Positions 15,901 through 28,222 of a stretch of DNA of 64,000 bases are shown here, one piece after another (positions within the stretch are counted from its first letter, which is position 1; every line of letters starts with the position of its first letter). Source of the stretch: Setaria digitata. Lineage: Eukaryota; Nematoda; Chromadorea; Rhabditida; Setariidae. The stretch is from positions 310,001-374,000 of the forward strand of contig RCAB01000014.1 of assembly GCA_003640385.1 (NCBI GenBank), written 5' to 3'. The position numbers were made by a program, and so were the translations under genes. The notes under the pieces were generated by a model, which saw nothing but the letters and a program-made list of their open reading frames with translations, searched no databases and was not told the origin of the DNA.

Positions 15901-18900
15901 GCAATGCTACTGCAGTGCTTCTGCTTCTTTCTTGCATATTAATTAATTCGAAGAAGAAGCGAACTAATCGGTGGAATTAGTCCTAAGTTTAAGCAGAAGG
16001 TAGTTTGTTATGAGAAATTGCAGACGATTCGGCTCGGTTGCAAAGGTATTTTTTTGTTCGTGCATTGCTTTACAACAATGTAGACATTGCAATTAATGGT
16101 AATTATTGGCTGCGTATCGGAAGACAAATAGTTTGACAAATTATTAAATTATATTTCAAAACCTTTCTCTTTTTAATCTTTTATTTTAATTGCATAAAGG
16201 AGAATTTAATTTTGCCCTGTTAGTGTAAGTAACAGTTAAAAGTGATGTTAGTGATAGTTTTCCCAAAAACTAAACAGCATGATGTAAATTTATGAGAAGT
16301 AACTGAAATGATGCCAGTATAGAACAAGGAAAAATTGCATAAATTTTGATTTCGAAAATTGCCATCACGGGAAAGCTTCCTACCCTTCTGAACCGCTTAA
16401 AATAATGCTAAATAGCAATTTTTAATGCGAAACGTGAGCATTACAAACCGTGGGAGAGTTTGATATGATTCCCTCGTAGCGAACGCTTTCCAATCGTTTT
16501 GTTCCTTCTGAATCCGTGGATTCTAACACTACTGTACAGTGCTACGATTCATCCTAGTGGCAACAAACAACAAAAGGGAGAGGAAAATACTACATGAAAA
16601 GAATTTTACAACTCTAATCAACTATCATTCTCGTCATATTAATTATAATTTATGACTGAAAATGGTGTAATTTATGTAAACTGTAAGGATTAGACGAATT
16701 AGGTAATTTTCATGAGTTCGAGTTATTGAGTAAACCCTGATAGTTATTGTTTGCGTTCAATTTTCTTCTCCCTCTAATGTAAATAAATGAATTCACAGTT
16801 CACCTGGACCACTCATTCTTCCTCACTTTCTAATAATTGCGAGGGAGTAATTAGTAGAACGGTAGTTTTAACCGTGTGAAACTGATCAATGTCATCAAAC
16901 AAAAAGAAAGTTGTCAATCAGTTTGAGAAACACCTTTTCAGTAACTCATCTAAGTTAAAATAATACCGCTCTCTCAATACTTCTTTCACAGTAACATATT
17001 GTAATAATTATTAAAATGTCAAAAGTGACATGTGACATTGTATATTGGAGTTGACCCAATAAATTACACACTATCCTTCTCCTCAGTACATTGCTATTCT
17101 GTTATTATCAACTAATTATGTTCACTGTTAATTGGTTGTAAATAATGTCATTTAAACTGATGTAATATTGAAGCATCAATTATTGCTTGGATATAAGTAG
17201 TAACTTGATTCTAGTATATTCTTTCATTACTGGATATCAAAATTGGTACGACAAAAAAAGTACTGAAGAAATGCTGTCACAAAATGAGTTAATTTTATTT
17301 ATCTTATCAGTAAAATGCAAATTGCATAGCTGAAGACTTGAAATTGATGAAATTTGAAGTGTCCTCTTTTTCGAGCATTTATAACTAAATGAGTTTGATT
17401 TTATTTACCTGAAGTTAAACTTTAAAGAGACTGAAACATCAGTTATCACAGCACACTTCCCTTTATTTGAAATGCAATAAATGAATGGCTGTTGACAAGT
17501 GCTCGTTGCTTTATATCTATACATCCATATATGCCTGTATTGTATTTAAGATTGTGGGATTTGCTCAGCACGACCTGCCAAAAATGATTATCAGTTAAGA
17601 TGGTTGATAGGGAGAAGAAGAGAATCTCATTAATTACAATGGCTTAGAGCTCCTAAGTATACGATGAGTTGACAGCTTAATAATTTGTGCAGCTGACATA
17701 TTGAATTACACAATGCAAAACGGTGAAGAATTTCAAAGTGGCCAAAGAAGTTAGTGGACATTTCAGCTAATCTCTTACTTCACCTAATTATTTTCATTAA
17801 TTGCAATAAACAGTCTTATGCTAAATCAACTTTATAATATACAGCTGTTCATGGTTCATGGAGCTGACTTCAAATTGAATATATCTTAATATTTCAAAAG
17901 GCTAATTAAAATGAATTTTCGAAATTTGAATGAACTTATAATTACTGCATCCCTTTCAGCTAGAAAAGCAAGCAATTAATATGAGAAGTTTCAAATAGAA
18001 ATCTCATTTTACACATCTAAATTTTACCATTTAATTTCAGAAGAGTAATTTAAATGCGCAAAACTTACAAATTGGTCACTTTTTTGTGACGAAAGGAAAT
18101 TTTAGGTCAGAAAAAGGAAGCAAAAACATAATTTATGCAGTAAAGCTATAGATAAAGATTAGATTGAGGGATAATATCAAATGAGTAAGCTAGGAAGAAC
18201 GCATTAAACCGATTAGTTCCTTCCAGCAGGATGAGAAAACCGATTAGTAGCAGCTTAAAACAGATAGGACAAAATCGGCCAAAGGCAGAATATACTCAAT
18301 ACACACATTAAGGTAATTATTCATCTTATGGATCGAACTCCAATAACTACAAATTACATCGGAAATGTAATTCATTTTAAAAATCTTTCAATTAAAATAG
18401 TTTATTTCATAGAACCAATAAATTTTTCGTACTTTTTTAAAAAAAATATTTTATTGAATTTACTTTCATTTTCTCTTATATATTTCAGTGTGTCATGGCT
18501 GCAGGAAGCTAAATAAATCATTAGAAATTACGGGTAAGTCAGCGTGATCCGACGCATAACACAGAAACGTGCATCATATTAGTTCAACTTGTTAAGACTT
18601 ATTAGTAATGCTACATGATAGCGCAAAAAGATGGACAAATAATGAAGAAAAACAATAGACAATTGAAGTGGAAGAAATACGTCATGGAAAGATTGAAGGG
18701 GTTGTCAAGTGGTCATCTGTTCTAACGACACATTCAGTAGATCCAGTATTTTCACACTTCATCAGAAGAGTTATTGACTTCTACTTTAATTAACAGTTGA
18801 ATAGCAGGTCAGGTAGAAGGGACCGAAAAAAAGACTAATTAAAAGTATAAAATCAGCTAATTGATAAGAGAGCGAAAACAAGACGAGTTAACAATGCTAA

Positions 18901-19820
18901 ACTTCTGCTTGCACAATTTTAATTTGGAAATTTCAATTGAATTCATATCGGAACAAAGATAACCAACCTGACATAATCCTCCTTACAATATGGCTTGTTG
19001 TCTCGAATATATGTTGTACATGTTTCATCCAAATAGCATTCACATTGCTCACACTGCAATAATTATACTTTCATTTCTTTATTTATCCATCTATAGAATG
19101 AATTATTTATTATAATGAATGAATTTTAAGTAATATTAACATTGGCACGACATTTCATAGAAACTTTATAAATTTGTCAAATTGATTTTTCAGCAACGGA
19201 TTCATCGATGTTTTGATAAACTTTATAAAATATTTTAGAACCTTCGTGTTTTTGTTTACTTCTCATGTTTTTTTTTTTACCATTTACTACTCATTAAATT
19301 TGTGATAACTGTTATGTGCTTCGTTATCTGAAGTGATATTTATTTTGCTTGTATATAAATCAAAGCCATTATAGAAGTTTGTAACTAACAAATGATTTTG
19401 TTAATTGTGACGAAACAGACGGAAAAGATTTATTTCTTGGAAAGAAAGACAGATTAAAATTTCAAATACTATTGAAAACGTTCTCCAAGCAGCAACAAAA
19501 ACAGACTGAAATTACTAAAACAATAAAATGATTTATTATTGTAAAGATGAACTGGAATTTCAAATACTGCTGTGGGCGTTGTTTTCACTGTATTTTCCTA
19601 AAGCAACAACAGCAATAGCAATAAGGAACCAAAACTGAGAAGGAATAAATAAATTACTGGAGGTGTATTTTTGTGCAAAAATTGCAATCTTGTTTGTGAT
19701 TGTGAAAACCAAAATTACAACAAGATGAAGTAGCAGTCAGCCACTAATGTCACTGATAATTTAATAATTTCAACATCCGTTTTCTCTATCTCCCAAAAAC
19801 CTGTTTATCTCTTTTCCATG

Positions 19821-19896
<76 letters not shown>

Positions 19897-22800
19897 GAGT
19901 GCCTTTAAAGGGAACACGCATTCGTAAATGTATCTCTATCGAGGATTACGGTAATTCCCAATTTGGTATGCTACAAGATTGGTTGGCAAGGCGAATAATC
20001 TAACAAATCAAAATTTTGAAATTTCTCCAGAGCGAAACTTACCAGATATGTTTTCCAGGAAAATGTAACTGAGAATTGCATGAATCATACAAGTTCATCT
20101 TTTCTTTCGATCTTGTTTCATAGTTAACTCTAATGATAAATTTGTATTTTATCGATTGTTTTTAGTTGAAATTTCAACGTTATATTCTCATATTTATTAA
20201 AGGAAAGGAGATTTTGCTTCATAAGCTTCTTTTCAGAAATGATAGAGCGAAGTGAGAGCTAATATCGGACTGATACAACCTTTGAGGATTGTCATCAACC
20301 GGTAATCAATACAGGTGAAGTGAAGATTAATTGTTAATAGTCGGTCAGTTGACAGACTAGCTTCTGGAATCAAGGGCATTTTACAGAAGAATTAAAACTA
20401 AACACGCAACATCGCATCAATGATTTATTAGGATGGTGTTTGGGAGATTTACATTTACACTAGCACAACTGACATCATGAATGTATTTCAGGATGAATCC
20501 GAAGTACATAATATTGCAGAGAATACTTCATCAGTATGCAACATTTTCTTTCAAAAGCAATTCAAGTCGGAAGTTATCCCAATTTTTCCTTTTTTTTTAT
20601 TCTAAACTTTAGTACAAAAAACTGAAAGGCTGACTTTTGATAATCCAAAAAATAAGCGATTAAATTCTTTTTCTTCCTATTTTCCTAAATTTTGAATATA
20701 TTTTCTGCAATTTTAATAAAAAAACATTTGAATAACTAGTACTTAATTTTAAATCCAGCATTATTGTGCTTAAAAAATTTCACTCTTAAAAGAGCTCATT
20801 TTATTATAATTAATCCAGCAGGCATAATAAACTAACAAGGAGCTGATACAGTAAGTTAATCTCTGTGTAAATAAAAAGTAAGGAACAGAAGGTCGCTTTG
20901 TAACATGTTAAAGTAGAATGTGCCATGAAAATATGACAAGTACCTTCATACGGATTAACTCTATTAGGAAGTATTGCGTAATTAACTAACAAAAGATACT
21001 TGTTAACTTCTGCTAAATCATTCTTGAGGGCAACAATTAGGATGGGTAAGACTGAGTATTAGATTCTCAAGTATCGTACTTGAATTTATCCGCTTAGTTA
21101 AGTTTTAAATTCTTCCATCATAGTCATTTTGTCTGTTTGAAACAAATAAAGATTAAAAAAAAAAAAAGAAAAAACTTGCAAATATTAGTTGAACAAACCT
21201 TTAAACAGCCAGCGTGAAATTCGAGATCCGGACTGACGCGTAGCACAAAAGGGTCACGTATTTCTGGAAGAAATTCCGTTCACTTCTATTGAATGTTAAA
21301 ATTTAAATTCGTATCATTTAAGAAATGCTTTAAAATTCAAATATTTCCATATCTTGAGAAATAAAGAAAAATTGGATTGAAAATGACCTATTTTTGTTGG
21401 ATTTATGCTTTAAGCTTAATCAATGAAAGCGTGTGAAATGGATTATTTGAAATTCTCAAACTGTTGGATTATTTAAAATAAAAAATTCATGAATTTTGTG
21501 TGAGTTCGGAGACATTACCTTGCAAGCATCCGATACACAATCGACATCTTTGCTGCTGATGTCTCTGCCCCTCTGATCCTGCAAATTATTCATTATGATA
21601 AAGCTTTTATTTACCTCAAATACTGGTAGCTTAGCGCCAATCCCTTGAACTGCTAATCATTCTCCAACCAATTTTTATCAATTCAATTCATAATCTCAAC
21701 TTTAATTTATGACTTTAATCAAATTAACTGATTTAATGCTACTTAGAGGCAAGAAAAGCTAATGCAGTGATAACTTATGAACTATATAATATCCTGTAGC
21801 AACAAGATAGGACATGAAACTATTTTGTAAAGATCTTTTAAGAGCAACAGACAAATATATTAGTCCGACAGTTACAAATACATTAAAGTAATTTAAAAAT
21901 CTCTCCCTCTCTCTTAAAAAAAGGATAAGTCATAAACTAATAATTTTTATGACTGATAAGCATATATATATATATATATATATATATATNTATATGCTAT
22001 ATATATGATATATATATATCATTATATATAATGATACAGTGAAATAAATTAAAAATGGTTATTTATTGAATTTTTTAAACAATATTTCTGAAGGACCAAT
22101 TTGAAACTACAATTTGAGAGGGTCTGATGAAAGCAGTTGAAGTTAGTTGATCTAAAACCCTAATTAACAGTTCCATAAATCAGTCAAGCCAAGAACCAGA
22201 TGTCCCTATAAAATTATTGGCCAAGATCAAAATGCCACTTTTGAAGGCTATTTTTAATGGGCTTTAAACGACCTTCCAAATATTACACTCCATTACCAGT
22301 TTTATCCTTTCAATGTGCAAAAATCAACTAAATCAGCAAATCTGTTGCTTTTCATTAGAACGTAATATACATATAAATATTTCTAGAACTAACAATTAAT
22401 AAGAAAGTAGTCAAATCTTTCCAGACTTGTAAGACAGATAACTGAAACATCTATCTTGATAGGTTGCCTTCTAATAAAAGATAAAGGTAGCCTGAATCGT
22501 TCGGTGAATTGTATTTTCTAACTGACAAAACTGATACAGGTAGCTCAAAACACTATTAATCAATGAAATACGATAATGAGGAAGTAAGACTGTTCCAAAT
22601 TTGCATCCATACGGCAGTATACGTCCCTGACATTAAATATAAGTAATTATGCAAATATTGGCTCGGTTAAAGGGACGATCGAGGTGTGTAAGCCGGTTGT
22701 CATATCTGAGTACATTCGATTTCTCGACCGATGCATTTTATGGCTTTCTTCTTTTCTTTCTCTCTCCCTCCCTCTCTCTATTTTTTCTTTCTCTCTCTCT

Positions 22801-23991
22801 AAGAAGGTATGAAATGATACGCTAGGGAAATCAAACCTCTGCAATTCACGAATCTCTTAAATTTCACTTTAATCTATTTCAACATTACAAAAGAAGAAAA
22901 AAAGAACTGGGAAATAACGATTTTCAATTTCATTCTAAAGATAGAGTTTCGCTTCTAGGATGCATTTTCGAATTAATCGGCAAATTCTCTAAGTATTTTA
23001 GATATTTAGTTCTAACAGTTTTTTCTTTTAAAGAAAAAGAAAGAGGAAAGAAATCAAATCACAAAGGAGAAAAAACTTTCTGAAGAAAAATTTCATTGTC
23101 AAAAGGTGTATTTTTTCAGATCAGCATCATGATAAGTGAAGGATGAAGTAGAAATAAAATGCAATGAAATTAAAGTAGCGCAGGAAACTGACGTCAAAGG
23201 ATGCTGAACAGATTTTATTTTAAAATGGTATTTTTTATTGAAAGATGAAATAATAAAAAGAATGTGTGAAGAATAGATTCGAGAGATCGCAAAAAAAAAA
23301 TCATTATCAATGAAGTTTCGATTAGAATGTAAACAATTAGGAAAGTATGAAAATCTTTGAGAATAAGTAGAATGTAATGAATACTGCAGAATATCCTGCT
23401 GATGAATGAATGTCATCCAGTCTTTTGTCTCTTATGCGGTATTTTTGAGCAAAAAAAAAAGAAATTTTGACATGTAAATCTTATGACAATCAATCGTAAT
23501 ATTTAACCTACTAATAATATTCAACAAATTCAAACTGCCATGTCGATAAATTTCACTAAATACAATACGAACAGTTCCTGAATGGAAGTAATAAAGAAAT
23601 TTGCTATAAACTTTTAAATAATTTCCCACTCAATTTTGACAAGACATGATAGGAAAAGCAATTACGAACTGGCATAATTAGCTTCTTTTAAGGGCTTAAT
23701 AAATTAGCAGATTTAGTAGTAAAATTTCCTTAAATACAAATTTTCATAAATATTGACAAGTTTAAGATGATATTAAGTAAACGTGGAGTTTCCATGAAAG
23801 ACAAAAATAATTTAGGTATCAAAATATCATGAAAAAAAAAAAAATCTAAGGAGGAACTAACTTAGCTGACTTTCTATATCGTTGTCGATTTTGCCACTGG
23901 TTGCAGTACCATTAGTAATATTATTAGTATCAAGTGATGAAGCCACAACTAGCGAATAAGAATCAGCAATAGATGGATGTTGATCATACAT
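6961..23991 (-). CDS. lim-7: Islet-class LIM-homeodomain transcription factor (lim-7-like)
   Basis: Coding exons 5' to 3': 23862-23991, 21519-21578, 21199-21263, 18968-19053, 13551-13758, 13309-13443, 12937-12996, 12687-12801, 12333-12433, 8000-8236, 6961-7140. They total 459 codons with every phase closing. LIM1 (residues ~55-110) starts [22 protein letters not shown]2 (~117-175) starts [20 protein letters not shown]; each has the zinc-binding Cys/His set. A homeodomain (~250-310) carries [12 protein letters not shown] and the helix-3 core [16 protein letters not shown] with Gln50, diagnostic of the Islet family. A conserved [10 protein letters not shown] segment follows, resembling the Islet PMVAASPERHD stretch. 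The product should be a nuclear DNA-binding regulator of neuronal or muscle identity, as known for Islet/LIM-7. The first Met at 23991 is provisional: the same frame stays open upstream to 24302 with a Ser/Gly-rich sequence lacking Met, so the 5' end may be incomplete. Confidence 0.9.
8237..12332 (-). other. Long lim-7 intron (4.1 kb)
   Basis: This separates the homeodomain exons from the C-terminal exons. Donor is GTTGGT after codon ACG and acceptor is TTTTTGCAG before codon GAA; the phase is 0. It holds AT-rich sequence and short low-complexity ORFs. I see no nested gene on either strand. Confidence 0.6.
13759..18967 (-). other. Long lim-7 intron (5.2 kb) between LIM1 and LIM2 exons
   Basis: The intron begins GTTGGT after the codon fragment AG of the split Arg and ends TGTTTCAG. 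It contains a GAAT-type tetranucleotide array at 15763-15836 and otherwise AT-rich DNA. No nested gene was recognised. Confidence 0.6.
15763..15836. repeat. Tetranucleotide (GAAT)n microsatellite, interrupted
   Basis: Tandem GAAT/TGAA units are interrupted by variants such as GAATC-GAT, GACT and GGATCAAT. Translated on the minus strand it gives an artefactual Ile-His-Ser-Phe periodic peptide, which explains an open frame there. Confidence 0.85.
19054..21198 (-). other. lim-7 intron (2.1 kb) inside the LIM1 domain
   Basis: It lies between the two zinc fingers of LIM1, after ...FHAGCLK, with donor GTTTGT and acceptor TTATTGCAG. It contains the long CA microsatellite at 19823-19892 and no recognisable gene. 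Confidence 0.6.
19823..19892. repeat. (CA)35 dinucleotide microsatellite
   Basis: An uninterrupted run of 70 bases of alternating CA inside a lim-7 intron. Such loci are commonly polymorphic in length. Confidence 0.97.
21961..22034. repeat. (TA)n microsatellite with palindromic flank and one ambiguous base
   Basis: About 30 bases of alternating TA containing the only N in the window at 21990, followed by GCTATATATATGATATATATATATC and ATTATATATAATGAT, which can fold into stems. The N suggests the assembly or reads were uncertain across this repeat. Confidence 0.9.
22751..22801. repeat. CT-rich (polypyrimidine) low-complexity tract
   Basis: A run of TTTCTCTCTCC/CCTCTCTCT followed by TTTTTTCTTTCTCTCTCTCT. 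It gives a Glu/Arg/Lys-rich artefactual frame on the minus strand. Confidence 0.85.
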
Positions 23992-24302
23992 GATAGAGTT
24001 CGAGTAACCAATACTTCGAACTTCTGTAGAAGAAGTTGTTGGTGTCTCTTTACCACTCGAGCCAGGACAGAAGCTCGAGTGGCCAGAATTATCTGTACTG
24101 CCACCACCACCACCACTTCTACTACTACTACTACTACTGCAGGAATTAATATTAGTACTACTGTTATTGCTACTGGTACGACTGCTGCAGCCTACAGTAG
24201 CGCCTTGTTGTGATTGATGTGATGCTTTTTGTGGTAGCGTTATTCTCGCGCTAGTTACTTCTAGTTCTTGCCGCGAACGTCGAAAAACACCGCGGTAAGC
24301 AA
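23992..24302 (-). other. Open Ser/Gly-rich frame immediately upstream of the lim-7 start
   Basis: The reading frame of the first lim-7 exon continues upstream without a stop to 24302 (a TAA lies at 24303-24305). It includes a run of six AGT Ser codons and a run of five Gly codons, as well as Gln/Ser-rich stretches, but no Met. Either a further 5' exon with the true start splices into it, or it is 5' UTR that happens to be open. Islet proteins vary at the N terminus, so homology cannot decide. Confidence 0.4.
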
Positions 24303-25122
24303 TTAGATTTGTTGCCAGTTTGTTTTACTTCAACTGTCGCCGACCTATTTTGTTCGTCTTTTTTTAAGGGAAAGGAAGAAAATAAATGTAAAACGCAGGC
24401 AGAATCCAGAATGAATCCGCAGTAGCTAGCAATAGCCGCAAGGAATTCCAAAATAGTTCGATGGACAAGAAGGCTAAACAAAAATAAGTTATTGAAGCAA
24501 TCAGAATAATCTCGTAGTAAACAAATTGCAAGCTTAGAAAATTTTACGATTTTACTAGCAAAGTATCTTCTTGTGGTACAATCACAGATTTGCCAGCAGT
24601 ATAATTCTGGTGCTTCCTCAAGAATATAATCAATTATAATATTAGTCTGGGACCAAAATTTTAAATCCCGGATTTGAAACTTTTTGCATGTTACTGGAAA
24701 GAGAAAACTATCAGACTGATACGATGCTTTATAAAGCACAGTAAATGTTACTTTTTGTCACTTAATTTAATAGAAGGTCAAGGTAGTTTCATGAAAAATG
24801 AATCACAAAGGAATGGTGCGCGACTTCAATACTAATAATGTCATACTGTCTTAAAGCAACAATTATGTACTGATTCAATCCATTTTTTTTTTTTTTTTGA
24901 ACAATCGAAATTCTAGAAAATAAAAGTAAAATGTAATTCTGAATTCTTTAAAGAGAACTACGAAATTACAAATGCTGTCTGATTTTTGAAAAAATATTTA
25001 ATGGATTCTCGATAATAGATAATTAGAAAGAAAATTAGGATGGGGAATAAAAAGAAAAGAAAAAAATGGGATTGTTGGTGTGAATGTGAATCTGAATCTT
25101 GCCATCATAACGTCAGGAAAGA

Positions 25123-25467
25123 ATGATGAAGACACGTACGCCATCATCATCCGACAAGCAACACGCAAGAATTCCCCGTAGCAGCAGCAGTGGCAGAGAA
25201 TCGGAATCAACGATGGAAGCCACGTCCTCCTCCGCCTTCCATCTGCACAGCACCGTTCAGGAACCACCCCTTCATCGGTACAAGTGCATCTGTGTCTATG
25301 TTGCGGGTTACGGTAGCTGGGAGGGATGTCACCACTTGCAGCATCCTCAGTTTGCTCCACCTCCTCCTCTAATGACTGTGATGAAGAAACAAACGAACCA
25401 CGTCGACGTCAACGATGACAGCGATGACGATGGGAGTGACAACGATGACGATGATAATGATGCCTAA
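25123..25467 (+). CDS. Unrecognised 114-codon ORF in a GC-richer patch
   Basis: The frame begins MMKTRTPSSSDKQHARIPRS, is Ser-rich at the start and ends in an acidic Asp/Asn tail (DDSDDDGSDNDDDDNDA). The patch is visibly richer in GC than flanking DNA and the opposite strand is also open over much of it, with a Glu-rich frame. No domain or splice partner is apparent. It could be a small plus-strand gene, a 5' exon of lim-7 read on the other strand, or a GC-rich regulatory patch. The acidic tail comes from GATGAC-type repeats that would look coding even if they are not. Confidence 0.15.
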   Translation: MMKTRTPSSSDKQHARIPRSSSSGRESESTMEATSSSAFHLHSTVQEPPLHRYKCICVYVAGYGSWEGCHHLQHPQFAPPPPLMTVMKKQTNHVDVNDDSDDDGSDNDDDDNDA

Positions 25468-25805
25468 TCATTCATTTATCATTCTGAATGGGTTGTAGCC
25501 ATGGAATCTCTCCACGAGACGGAAATTCCAAAACAACTCATAACTCTGCGGGAGATAATCACAATTTCTTAACGTTTTGTTTATCTTTGATAAGAGATAA
25601 GACTGGTAGTTCAAACTTTATCTAACCGATAGCGCAGAAATGCGGCTATCAATTGCAGAAACTCGAAGGAACCTCCACTAGCATAGGCTAATAATATTCA
25701 TAAAAAAAAGAAAGGAATTAACAGATTAGAATGATCCAACAACTGATGATGGTATGTGATGTGTGAATGAATTAGTACGATGCATTGACATTAAATGAGA
25801 ACATG

Positions 25806-25876
25806 AAGGTCAAGCAAAGCTGGGACAAACGAATAAGATCGAGCAGCAAAATCAAGGTCAAGCAAAGCTAGCTTTG
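25806..25876. repeat. Direct repeat pair ending in a 14-bp perfect palindrome
   Basis: The 16-base word AAGGTCAAGCAAAGCT occurs at about 25806 and again at about 25854. The second copy runs into CAAAGCTAGCTTTG (25863-25876), which equals its own reverse complement. Its function is unknown. Confidence 0.6.
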
Positions 25877-28194
25877 TCGGTGATAGCATAAATAGAATGA
25901 ATAGATAGTTGAACATTTGTTACAAATAGTTAGTTAACATTTGCTTTATGATAATTTTATTGTTAATAAAGTTAAGGCAGTTCATCTTGATTCTTTCCTT
26001 CTTGTAAAGTATTTTTTTTTCATGCAAATATGAAGGATTTTCAATGAACTGATTTATTGAAAGTAATTTAGGAAATAAAATGAGTCAATTTATCGAACTT
26101 AGAACCTAGAATTCTACGATGATATCATGTTCGAGAAAATCATTTTCATCCATGGGAAAAGAATTATCAACCAAAAACTGCAAGAGAAAAAACTTTTTCT
26201 TCCTTTTCGGAGATTAATTGACAGTATTTGTCATTCTCCTTAATTAGTCAAGCTTAAGAAAGCTTTCTGCATTTGCATATCATGTGAACACGTAAACGGC
26301 TAGACTAAAGTCACTTATATTGTATTTCCTCAGATTTTCATGCTGAAAGTTACTTTAAATGAAATAATGTGCCAATAGATAAAATAATTAGAAAAAAAAC
26401 GATGCAGCATGGGGCGTCCTGATGATTATCATGAATCAAACAACACATGGGCAGTGTTAAGGCATATAACATTATAAGTTTAAGAGTATTTTAGTCAAAC
26501 TGAAGGAGCAGTGCATTGCAAGATTTAATGAAAAACAAAAGGGAAGAAAGAAATACAGATAGTTAATTAATGAGAGCATTAAATAAGTTTTGAAAAAAGT
26601 TTGGTTAAACAGGTTTAATGAACATGCCTCTTCATGGCAATAACTTTAAAGTGATTAAATCATCAAGCCAGTTTCGAAGATCTAGCATGTCGCTGGTAAA
26701 ATTGCAATAGTTTAAAAAAAAAGAAACAATAAATAAAATTTGAATTAAGTGTTAGTAATTTTGAATGCTGCAGATAGCTAACCAATTTCTGACAGATATA
26801 ACCACATGATAGCGATACAATTTAACTTCATTCTTTTTTTCAGTGGTCGTTATCAATTTATCTTCCGCTAATCAAATCAGGAATGAATGATTAATACTCA
26901 AAGTTATCACATAAATCTGCAACATTGTGCGCTAGAATTTTTGAAATTCATTTTGGAATTGTTTTTTTCTTTCGAAATTTTTAATGACATACTTAAACAT
27001 GATTAGTTTTTATTTCTCTGCCTCATACTATTTTCACAGCCTGCCAAGAAAAGAATTTTAAAGCAAATTTTCCGTAAGAATTGGATAAAATTAAATTAAA
27101 TTGACATAAGAAAATAAGTAAAACTGAGCTTTGCCCAAAATATTTCCCTTTTAAATGAACAGGTAAACCAGGTCCGAATATCCAATAGTAAAGCTCTAGG
27201 CCAGCGATGAATTGTGGATTTTGCAAAATTCGCATGACAACCTTCACCTAGCAATGAATACTTATTGTAATTTATATTAAAAAAAGAAGACATTTATCAA
27301 AAAGGCTTCCTTCTGCTTTCCATAGATTCCACTGATTTTGTTTAACATGTTGCTAACCAATTAATCTTTTCATGTGTCCCTTTCAATAATGTGAAAGAGC
27401 AATACAACTAAATGTTCATATCCTTCTTTAATATTTCTCTAGAGAATTCTGATAAGTTAGAAATATTTACTTATTTTGATAATGTTTATTAGCTGCTCAT
27501 TTACTCATGTTCAAATAAAAAGTTCAAAATGTGTTTGATGCTCATTGCGGACCATAATTTACATATTTCAATAAAATTCTTAAATGGAAGAGGTGATCAG
27601 TTGATCTTAACTTAATAATGGTTGTAACAACCAGCGATAATTTCAATCTTTCTCGTCTTTTTTCCTTATATTGGAAAATACAAATAGTGGTATCTATATA
27701 AAAAAAATACTCTGGACAGTATGATGACGTAAACAATGATAATGATATTTGTTATAGTGAGAAATAATATCAGTGATTATAGAAATATTGTTTATGGTAT
27801 TAATGATCAATGCATTGCTTTGTTTGTAAAAGATAGCAGTATCAATTTAATGATAAACTTATAATTTGTAAATAACGGTTTTAACTTAACTACATTAGTT
27901 TTTCACTAATAATATTAGTGAACATTTGCTAATCAAATTTTAATTAATCGTAATATTGATAAACAATTGCTTTTTTCGTAGTTTCGTTTATAAATCACTT
28001 TTCCTGTAAATTTAACTTTGACACAACCAATTACGGGTATAAACCATATCCACCGAGAAGTATAGTATGAAAATGAAAGATAATTATAATTATAATTTAT
28101 GACGAAAATTTCTTTTTTTTTCAAAAGATAGATATTAATTAAAATCGATGTCTTAATTATAATCAAGAAAAAATAGCTTGCTAAAGAAGAAACA

Positions 28195-28222
28195 ATGCAC
28201 AATATTGAATGATATTGTGCAT
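28195..28222. repeat. 11-bp perfect inverted repeat (hairpin)
   Basis: ATGCACAATAT and ATATTGTGCAT flank the 6-base loop TGAATG, giving an 11-bp perfect stem. A third TGCACA-type word follows closely. It lies in gene-poor DNA with no T-run characteristic of a Pol III terminator directly after it. Confidence 0.65.

Larger units (their letters stand above)
21579..23861 (-). other. First mapped lim-7 intron (2.3 kb)
   Basis: Donor GTTAGT (a GTCAGC eight bases upstream in transcript sense would give the same phase) and acceptor ATTTGCAG. It holds the AT palindromic microsatellite near 21.96-22.03 kb, a CT-rich tract at about 22751-22801, and AT-rich sequence with ORFs I consider chance. Confidence 0.5.

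Noticed and set aside
15746..15937. 63-codon minus-strand ORF with Ile-His-Ser-Phe periodicity
   Set aside because: It is a translation of the GAAT microsatellite.
22647..22844. Glu/Arg-rich minus-strand ORF
   Set aside because: It is produced by the CT-rich low-complexity tract.
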